DNA from: an uncultured Coriobacteriales bacterium
GTDB lineage: Bacteria > Actinomycetota > Coriobacteriia > Coriobacteriales > UMGS124
DNA length: 11,836 nt
Assembly: GCA_903789505.1 (NCBI GenBank)
Contig: CAIFEU010000009.1
Span: 13,024-24,859 of the forward strand
Direction: 5' to 3'
Shown piece after piece: positions 6,334-11,836 of the stretch (positions are counted from its first letter, which is position 1; each line of letters starts with the position of its first letter). A program made the position numbers and the translations under genes. The notes beneath the pieces are model-generated. The model was not told the origin of the DNA, ran no database searches, and saw only the letters and a list, made by a program, of their open reading frames with translations.

Positions 6334-7500
6334 ATGAGCAACGATATCCGTACGGTCAAGGGCGTCTCGCGTAGGGGGTTCCTCGCGCTTGCCGGCGTCG
6401 CCGGCGCGGCGGTCGCCGCCGGCTGCCTGGCGAACGGCGTCGAGGGGGTCGCGGGCGCCAAGGCCGCCGAGGCTGCCGCCACGCAGACCGTGACCGACAT
6501 GGGTGGCACGCAGGTCGAGGTCCCGACGAACGTCACCGCCTACGCCGATGCCTGGTACGCCCACAACGAGGTCTCCATCATGCTCAACAACGCCGAGGGC
6601 ATGGTCGCGACGCACTGCTCGCCCGAGAGCTACCCCTGGATGTACAAGGTCTGCCCGAACATGAGCAAGGCGCTCGTGACCTTCGGCGACGACTTCAACT
6701 ACGAGGAGCTCGTCGCCCTCAACCCGCAGGTCGTCTTCGACTCCAAGGACACCATGCGCGACAAGCTTACCGAGCTCGGCGTGCCGCTGGTCAACTGCAC
6801 CTTCACCACGTTCGACGCGATGGAGCAGTCCATTACGCTGACCGCCCAGGTCTTCGGTGGCGACGCCCCACAGATTGCCGAGAAGTACAACGCCGAGCTC
6901 GACCAGACCGTCGCTGACGTCAAGGCCGTCACCGACCAGATCGCCGATGCGGACCGTCCCAGCGTCCTGCACGGCAACTCGGTCTACACGCTGAACCTCG
7001 ACGGTACCGGCACGATCATCGACGACTGGATCTCCGTTGCGGGCGGCGTGAACGCCAACACCGAGTCCACGACCGGCAACGCCCAGGCTCAGTTCTCGCT
7101 CGAGCAGGTCATCGGCTGGGACCCCGACTACATCATCACCGGCAAGCCCGAGGAGGTCGACCAGATCCTGAACGACCCGAACTGGGCGTCGATCCAGGCG
7201 GTCAAGGACGGCCACGTCTACGTGAACCCCAAGGGCGTCTTCGGGTGGGACCGCTACGGCGTCGAGGAGCTGCTCCAGGTCCAGTGGGCGGCCTCGATCC
7301 TGCACCCCGACCTCTTCCCCGACCTCGACATCGAGACCAAGGTCAAGGACTTCTACCAGACCTACCTGCGCTACACGCTGACCGACGACGACGTGCAGCG
7401 CGTCCTCGGCGCTGAGAACCCCGCCGAGGACGGCGCCGCCGCTGCCAGCTCCAAGGCGGACTCCGCCAAGGCCGCTGCCAGCGCCGCGTCCGCGAAGTAG
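6334..7500 (+). CDS. ABC importer substrate-binding protein, Tat-exported lipoprotein
   Basis: A 388-residue extracytoplasmic binding protein of the Peripla_BP_2 (FhuD/BtuF-like) type that should deliver ligand to the permease and ATPase encoded upstream. The N terminus has a twin-arginine motif, SRRGFLAL (12-19), then a hydrophobic stretch ending AAGC, so Cys31 is a likely lipidation site. The lipobox is imperfect, with Ala at -3. The first lobe runs about 55-170 and contains NPQVVF (130-135); the second lobe includes GWDPDYIITG (261-270) and VKDGHVYV (290-297). The first lobe holds His77, His94, Cys95 and Cys107, possible ligand or metal contacts. The last 25 residues are an Ala/Ser/Lys low-complexity tail. 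GGAGG lies 8 nt before the ATG. A terminator hairpin follows at 7588. Ligand: iron-siderophore, haem or corrinoid are the family options; none can be chosen from sequence. Confidence 0.92.
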   Translation: MSNDIRTVKGVSRRGFLALAGVAGAAVAAGCLANGVEGVAGAKAAEAAATQTVTDMGGTQVEVPTNVTAYADAWYAHNEVSIMLNNAEGMVATHCSPESYPWMYKVCPNMSKALVTFGDDFNYEELVALNPQVVFDSKDTMRDKLTELGVPLVNCTFTTFDAMEQSITLTAQVFGGDAPQIAEKYNAELDQTVADVKAVTDQIADADRPSVLHGNSVYTLNLDGTGTIIDDWISVAGGVNANTESTTGNAQAQFSLEQVIGWDPDYIITGKPEEVDQILNDPNWASIQAVKDGHVYVNPKGVFGWDRYGVEELLQVQWAASILHPDLFPDLDIETKVKDFYQTYLRYTLTDDDVQRVLGAENPAEDGAAAASSKADSAKAAASAASAK

Positions 7501-7587
7501 GGCGGGCGTCTCAGTTCGTCCGCCCGGCCGCGGCACGGCAGCTCACTGCCTGCGGCGGCACGGCATGACGGCATTCTGACGAAGGCG

Positions 7588-7635
7588 AGGGGCGGGCACT
7601 CGTGGGCGAGCGAGCCCGGGGACGCCCGCCCCTTT
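7588..7635 (+). terminator. Intrinsic terminator-like hairpin after binding-protein gene
   Basis: AGGGGCGGGC (7588-7597) pairs exactly with GCCCGCCCCT (7624-7633), followed by TTT. The 26-nt loop holds an inner stem GGGC (7604-7607) / GCCC (7614-7617). It sits between the convergent binding-protein and LuxR genes and suits the plus strand; the T-run is short. A smaller stem, GGGCGG/CCGCCC (7500-7505 and 7520-7525), begins at the last base of the stop codon. Confidence 0.6.
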
Positions 7636-7746
7636 GCGTATGCGGGCGCGGCCACCGTGGACCGCGGGCAAGCCTGTGCGCGCCCACATGACACCCGCCG
7701 CGCGGGCCTCGTCCGCGCCCCGTCACCCCGCCCGGGGGTGTTCGCG

Positions 7747-9117
7747 CTACTGCCGCGCCGCGCGCTTGTCCACCAACTCGAGCATCTCGTCCTTGTGATG
7801 GATGCCGAGCTTCTGGTAGATGTGCGCCACGTGCGCCTTGGCGGTGCCGGGCGTCACGCCCAGCCGTTTGGCGATGAAGTTCGCCGAGTACCCCCGCGCC
7901 AGCATCTCGACCACCTCGCGCTCGCGGGCCGAGAGGCCGAACTCCTCGGCGAGCTGCTCGTACAGCCGGCGGTCGCGCTCCTCCGTCGCGCGCGTGACGA
8001 GGCTGCGGATGTCGTCCTCGCGCCTCTCCTCGACCAGCCGCGACGTGGACGCGGCCGACATCACCGCCAGCGTCACGGCGGTGACGACCAGCAGGGCCAG
8101 GATGGCGTCGGGGCTCGGCGTCCCGCACGCGAGGTCGATGAGGCGGCAGGTCGCGGCGCCGAGCAGTATCGTGACGGCGATCGCCGCCTTGTCGATCAGC
8201 GAGATCGTCAGCTCGCTGATGCCGAAGCGCTCCTTGAGGTCCGACAGCTGCACCGACGAGAGCGTCTGCCAGCACAGCCACACGTTGACGAACAGTGCGG
8301 GCAGCATCGCCGGCATGCCGCGCGTCAGGAACGGCGCGACGAGCGCGCAGCAGGCGATGAGCACGTGCGTGGGCAGCATCGAGCTGTCGTGCGAGAGCGC
8401 CGCGACGCATGCGACGAGCAGCGCCAGGACGTACGCCATGATGAGGGGGCTGAACGCGCGCACCAGCAGCGCCCCCGCGGCCGCCGGGAAGAACCCGAGC
8501 GCGAAGCCGTACAGCAGGCGCTGCGCCAGCAGGGCGGTGACGGTGCGCGGCGGGCGCCGCTGCGCGGGGCGTGCGTGGTTGCGCAGGATGACGCGGCCGC
8601 TGAGCATGATTGCCGAGCAGGCGATGGTGCACGCCTCGGTTATCCACGACACGGGGACGGCGACGCTCGCGACCATGCCGCCCAGGATGGCGGCAGCGGC
8701 GACGAGCACGGCGGTCACGACGTTGCGCGCCGCGAGCTGCCGGCTGAGCGAGGCGAACGCCATGCCCCACAGGATCATCGACGCCCCCAGCGTGAAGAAG
8801 TCCAGGCACATCAGCGCGACCGACGCCCCGAGTCCCAGGGAGGGGAGCGCGACGTCGCAGGCGAGCACGACCGCCGCCGCGGCGATCATCGCCGACGAGA
8901 CGACGACGCGCGCCCGGCGCAGCCCCATCCAGCGGCATGCCAGGTAGGTCGCGACGACCCACGCCGTCATGAACACGTCCTCGAGCACGGCGGCGCCGTC
9001 GCCCAGCGCCGCGGCGTACACGGGCGTGGCGTTCGAGATCCTGAAGGCGTACGACGCCCAGTAGATTGCCGCGCCCACGACGAGCCATGGGCTGGTCTCA
9101 GATGCCCCGCGATCCAT
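7747..9117 (-). CDS. LuxR-family regulator with polytopic membrane sensor domain
   Basis: A 456-residue membrane-bound transcription factor. Residues about 10-355 are hydrophobic with many predicted membrane segments (roughly 10-12), broken by basic loops such as CRWMGLRRAR (61-70) and a longer one near 175-195. A charged linker (360-392) leads to a C-terminal LuxR helix-turn-helix: LSAREREVVEMLARG (395-409), then SANFIAKRLGVTPGTAKAHVAHIYQKLG (411-438). There is no receiver domain or autoinducer domain. This architecture is multiplied in Eggerthellaceae, where such genes often sit beside exported redox enzymes. The frame is open upstream to 9303, but that part is Arg/Gly-rich noise; the ATG at 9117 has AAGGGGA 8 nt upstream. 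The gene is divergent from the reductase gene, its most likely target. The signal is unknown, possibly the reductase substrate or redox state in the membrane. Confidence 0.9.
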   Translation of the reverse strand: MDRGASETSPWLVVGAAIYWASYAFRISNATPVYAAALGDGAAVLEDVFMTAWVVATYLACRWMGLRRARVVVSSAMIAAAAVVLACDVALPSLGLGASVALMCLDFFTLGASMILWGMAFASLSRQLAARNVVTAVLVAAAAILGGMVASVAVPVSWITEACTIACSAIMLSGRVILRNHARPAQRRPPRTVTALLAQRLLYGFALGFFPAAAGALLVRAFSPLIMAYVLALLVACVAALSHDSSMLPTHVLIACCALVAPFLTRGMPAMLPALFVNVWLCWQTLSSVQLSDLKERFGISELTISLIDKAAIAVTILLGAATCRLIDLACGTPSPDAILALLVVTAVTLAVMSAASTSRLVEERREDDIRSLVTRATEERDRRLYEQLAEEFGLSAREREVVEMLARGYSANFIAKRLGVTPGTAKAHVAHIYQKLGIHHKDEMLELVDKRAARQ

Positions 9118-9303
9118 GCGCCCGTCCCCTTGTCCCCTTGTGGTGCCCCCCGCGACGCGCTCCCGGCGCCGGCGCGAGCCCGTTCGACGCCGTGCGGCCC
9201 GCTGCCTCTCTCGCCGGCGAGCGTGTCGACCCCTGACGGTGAGCGCGCCACCCCCTTGCGGCGCGCCTCCCGGGCGCGTCGGACGCGCGGTGGGCGAAGG
9301 CAC

Positions 9304-9331
9304 ACTCTACATGCATCGCGCGCGATGTCCA
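9304..9331 (-). promoter_or_regulatory. Candidate promoter of luxR-type gene
   Basis: On the minus strand TGGACA (9331-9326) and TAGAGT (9309-9304) are 16 bp apart, matching consensus -35 and -10 boxes at 5 and 4 of 6 positions. The predicted transcript start is near 9297, giving a leader of about 180 nt. A palindrome covers most of the spacer. Confidence 0.35.
9314..9327. promoter_or_regulatory. 14-bp perfect palindrome, candidate operator
   Basis: CATCGCGCGCGATG is its own reverse complement. It lies between the -35 and -10 boxes proposed for the luxR-type gene, touching the -35, and 267 bp before the reductase start. Symmetry and position fit a dimeric regulator such as the LuxR protein itself, but binding is unproven. 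Confidence 0.4.
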
Positions 9332-9593
9332 TACCCCATACGCTTAATCGGCCGTCCGCGCGCTCGGAGCACAAGATAACCCATTTTCGAGATGCCGGGC
9401 CAAGGCGGTGTTGAAACAATTCGAGGCGTGCAAGGCGACGCGGTGGGCTCGCGAGGGGACGTCCCGGCATGCCGGGGCAGGCGGTGACGCCGCATCCGTC
9501 CGGGCGGGGGCCCGGGCGTCGCCGCGCCGCGGGTGCGCTCGCGGGCCATGTGCCCGCACGCGTACGACATCCCGAGGGACAAGGGGGAACACG

Positions 9594-11657
9594 ATGAAGG
9601 CATCAAGGACCATCCCGCTCAACCCGCGCATCTCGAGGCGCCAGGTCGTCGGCGGCATGATCGCCGCGGCAGGGCTCGGCGCGCTCGCGCTCGGCTCGCG
9701 GGGCGCGATGGCCGCAGGCGCGTCCGGCTCCGGCTCCGCCGACGCCGGCTCGGGCGTCAAGGACGGCACGTACACCTCGACGCAGACCGGCATGAACGAC
9801 GCGGTCACCGTCACCGTGACGTTCGCTGGCGGCAAGATCTCCGACGTCAGCGTCGACGGCGCGTCGGAGACCGCGGGCATCGGCGGCACGCTGCACGACA
9901 TCGACGGCAACCCGATCACGACCATCGGCGAGGCGCCGGTCGACCTGCTCCCCGAGCTGATCGCGGAGAACAACTCGGTCGCCGTCGACTCCGTCACCGG
10001 CGCGAGCATCACCTCGGCGGCGGTGCTCTCGGGCGTCGAGGACTGCATCAAGCAGGCCGGCGGGGACCCCAAGGACTTCCAGGGCAAGGTGAGCTACCCC
10101 AAGCGCGAGGACGCGACCGCCGATGTCGTCGTGGTCGGCGGCGGCGGGGCCGGCCTGGTCGCGGCGATCGTCGCGGCGCAGCAGGGCAAGAAGGTCATCA
10201 TCGTCGAGAAGAACGGCGAGTGCGGCGGCGACACGCTGGTGTGCGGTGCCATCTACAACTGCCCCGACCCCGACATGCAGTCCCAGGTCGAGATGAGCGA
10301 CCCGGTCAAGTCGACGATCGAGTCGGCACTGGAGCTCACCAGCGACGACCCCGACAAGCAGGCGGCGCTCGAGGCCATGCAGGAGCCGGTCAAGCAGCAG
10401 TGGGAGGAGTACAAGAGCTCCGGGCGCACCGACCTGTTCGACACCAAGGAGTGGTACGCGCTGCAGACCTGGATCAACGGCGACATGGTCGCCAATCCCG
10501 AGCTCGTCAAGGTGCTGACCTACAACGCCTATGACGGCCTGCAGTGGCTCGAGGACGCAGGCATGCAGTTCGCAGACACGATCGGCCAGGGCGCGGGCTC
10601 CCTGTGGCAGCGCACGCACACCTCGCTGATGCCGATGGGCACCGGCCTGATCAGCACCTATGGCAACCAGCTGGACAAGTACGCCGACCAGATCACGGTC
10701 TACACCGAGTGCACCGCCACCGACCTGGTCGCCGAGGGCGGCAAGGTCACCGGCGTCAAGGCGACCGACAACCACACCGGCGACGCGGTCACGCTGACGG
10801 CCACCGACGGCGTCGTGCTCTCGACCGGCGGCTTTGCGGCGAACGCCAAGATGGTCCAGGAGAACAACACCACCGGCAAGTGGCCCGACCTCTCCTCGAC
10901 CGCGACGACGAACCGCTTCACCTGCTCGCAGGGCGACGGCATCGGCATGGCGACCGCGATCGACGCCTCGCTGACCGACATGGACCAGATCCAGCTGCTC
11001 TACCTGGGCAACGTGCAGAACGGCCAGCTGACGAAGTACCCGCCGCGCGACGTCAACGGCACCGACCAGATCATCTTCATCAACAAGAACGGCGAGCGCT
11101 TCGTCCAGGAGGACGGCCGCCGCGACAAGATATGCCTGGCGGTCCTGCAGCAGCCCGACGCGATGTTCTACATGCTCGAGTCCGGCGACGGCGCGGGCTA
11201 CAAGGACATCCACGACCCCGAGTGGCGCAGCGCCGACGGCTTCACGTTCGACTACCTGGTCGACAACGGCTACGTCATCTGGGACGACACGCTCGACGGC
11301 CTGGCGGGCAAGCTGGGCATGGATGCCGACACCCTGCAGAAGACGGTCGACACGTTCAACGAGTCGGTCGACTCCGGCACCGACGAGCTCGGGCGCACGC
11401 TGTTCAGCACCAAGCTCGAGAACGGTCCGTGGGTCGCGACCCCGCGCCAGGCGTGCATCCACCACACGATGGGCGGCGTGACCATCGACACGTCCGGCCA
11501 CGTGATGGGCACCGACGGCGAGAAGCTCGACCACATCTACGCGGCGGGCGAGGTCACCGGCGGCATCCACGGCGCCAACCGCCTGGGCGGCAACGCCGTC
11601 GTCGACACCGTCGTGTTCGGCAAGCTCGCGGCAGACACCCTGGTCGGCGAGGCGTAG
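9594..11657 (+). CDS. Tat-exported FMN/FAD enoate reductase (fumarate/urocanate reductase superfamily)
   Basis: A 687-residue flavoprotein that probably reduces an unsaturated organic acid outside the membrane as an anaerobic electron acceptor. The signal is twin-arginine (SRRQVVGG, 14-21), with a hydrophobic stretch to AMAAGA and likely cleavage near residue 41. An FMN_bind domain follows (about 57-155), ending in DSVTGAS (132-138), the ApbE-type flavin-attachment motif with Ser138 as acceptor. The FAD domain starts with VVVVGGGGAG (178-187) and Glu205 binding ribose. GERFVQEDGRRD (500-511) holds the catalytic acid (Arg510 by alignment); HHTMGG gives His623, and GANRLGGN gives Arg663. No CXXCH haem motif exists, so electrons must arrive through the covalent flavin. 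No His lies between 395 and 539, so the substrate His365 of Shewanella FccA is missing, and Asp486 aligns with FccA Glu378. Fumarate is therefore an unlikely substrate. The ATG at 9594 has AAGGGGG 6 nt upstream; an in-frame ATG at 9408 would precede the signal with an Arg-rich stretch and is rejected. Confidence 0.92.
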   Translation: MKASRTIPLNPRISRRQVVGGMIAAAGLGALALGSRGAMAAGASGSGSADAGSGVKDGTYTSTQTGMNDAVTVTVTFAGGKISDVSVDGASETAGIGGTLHDIDGNPITTIGEAPVDLLPELIAENNSVAVDSVTGASITSAAVLSGVEDCIKQAGGDPKDFQGKVSYPKREDATADVVVVGGGGAGLVAAIVAAQQGKKVIIVEKNGECGGDTLVCGAIYNCPDPDMQSQVEMSDPVKSTIESALELTSDDPDKQAALEAMQEPVKQQWEEYKSSGRTDLFDTKEWYALQTWINGDMVANPELVKVLTYNAYDGLQWLEDAGMQFADTIGQGAGSLWQRTHTSLMPMGTGLISTYGNQLDKYADQITVYTECTATDLVAEGGKVTGVKATDNHTGDAVTLTATDGVVLSTGGFAANAKMVQENNTTGKWPDLSSTATTNRFTCSQGDGIGMATAIDASLTDMDQIQLLYLGNVQNGQLTKYPPRDVNGTDQIIFINKNGERFVQEDGRRDKICLAVLQQPDAMFYMLESGDGAGYKDIHDPEWRSADGFTFDYLVDNGYVIWDDTLDGLAGKLGMDADTLQKTVDTFNESVDSGTDELGRTLFSTKLENGPWVATPRQACIHHTMGGVTIDTSGHVMGTDGEKLDHIYAAGEVTGGIHGANRLGGNAVVDTVVFGKLAADTLVGEA

Positions 11658-11669
11658 GGCCGTCAGCCC

Positions 11670-11716
11670 GGCGTCGGGGCGGCGGGCGTCAGGGCTGTCG
11701 GCGTCGGGACGGCGGG
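11670..11716. repeat. Short imperfect direct repeat after reductase gene
   Basis: GGCGTCGGGGCGGCGGG (11670-11686) recurs at 11700-11716 with one mismatch, a 30-bp period. It lies directly after the reductase stop. A small stem GGGC/GCCC (11657-11669) overlaps the last base of the stop codon. No clear terminator was found before the sequence degrades. Confidence 0.4.
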
Positions 11717-11759
11717 GAAGCTGTCGTGAAGGCGCGGCGGCGCGGGGCCGGGTGTAGGC

Positions 11760-11836
11760 AGGCCCCCCCCCCCCCCCACCCCCCCCCCGCCCCCCGGGAC
11801 CCCCGGCGGGGGCCCCCCGGGGGGGGGACCCCCGGG
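11760..11836. repeat. Low-complexity C/G-rich contig end
   Basis: Runs of C, then alternating blocks of G and C, occupy the last 77 bases. No feature can be supported. It mirrors the G-rich left end and is probably an artefact. Confidence 0.7.

Larger units (their letters stand above)
9118..9593. promoter_or_regulatory. 476-bp divergent region, luxR gene / reductase gene
   Basis: No gene is visible here. The segment at 9118-9300 is GC-rich and contains a palindrome CTCGCCGGCGAG (9210-9221) and a doubled GTCCCCTT (9122-9137) that provides the luxR-gene ribosome site. About 9300-9425 is the AT-richer promoter zone, with a 14-bp palindrome and the proposed luxR-gene promoter. TTGAAA (9411-9416) is a good -35-like hexamer on the plus strand, but no fitting -10 follows at normal spacing, so I could not assign the reductase promoter. 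The reductase leader would be long, roughly 150 nt or more. Confidence 0.5.

Noticed and set aside
7500..7746. Small gene between the binding-protein and LuxR genes
   Set aside because: The 246-bp convergent gap shows only hairpins and no frame with a ribosome site or recognisable protein.
9408..9593. Upstream ATG extension of the reductase
   Set aside because: It would add 62 residues, rich in Arg and Gly, before the Tat signal; the ATG at 9594 has a good ribosome site and starts a normal signal peptide.
9603..11570. 655-codon open frame on the minus strand opposite the reductase gene
   Set aside because: It has the biased composition of an antisense shadow frame, while the plus strand has every expected flavoprotein motif.

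Overview
The window looks like a complete 11.8 kb contig from a high-GC actinobacterial anaerobe, most probably class Coriobacteriia (Eggerthellales: Eggerthella, Adlercreutzia or Slackia-like). The evidence is strong GC at third codon positions, a membrane-embedded LuxR regulator without a receiver domain, and next to it a Tat-exported FMN/FAD reductase. That pairing is greatly expanded in Eggerthellaceae. The genus assignment is inference. Both contig ends are poly-G/poly-C tracts and look like assembly trouble.

Layout: (1) 99-1583, minus strand, an NAD(P)-dependent aldehyde dehydrogenase; (2) 2071-3606, minus strand, a MocR-type (GntR-aminotransferase fusion) regulator that may control it; (3) 3949-7500, plus strand, a FecCD-type ABC importer: permease and ATPase overlapping by 4 nt, then, after a 361-bp regulatory gap, a substrate-binding protein with a combined Tat signal and lipobox; (4) 7747-9117, minus strand, a polytopic-membrane LuxR regulator; (5) 9594-11657, plus strand and divergent from the LuxR gene, a Tat-exported FMN_bind/FAD reductase of the fumarate/urocanate reductase superfamily. 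No RNA genes, insertion sequences or CRISPR arrays were seen.

Functionally, the right half is a probable anaerobic-respiration module. The LuxR protein would sense something in or at the membrane and control a reductase that uses an enoate-like compound as electron acceptor outside the cytoplasmic membrane. The reductase keeps the catalytic Arg, one substrate His and the distal Arg of fumarate reductases. It lacks the other substrate-binding His and has Asp where fumarate reductase has Glu, so fumarate is unlikely and the substrate is open. The ABC importer probably takes up iron-siderophore, haem or a corrinoid; its ligand cannot be read from sequence.

The intergenic regions carry several candidate operators: a 14-bp palindrome inside a proposed luxR promoter, an 11-bp word shared upstream of both Tat-exported proteins, dyads in the leader of the binding-protein gene, and a phased direct repeat plus a long inverted repeat between the MocR and aldehyde dehydrogenase genes. 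All are read by eye and unproven.
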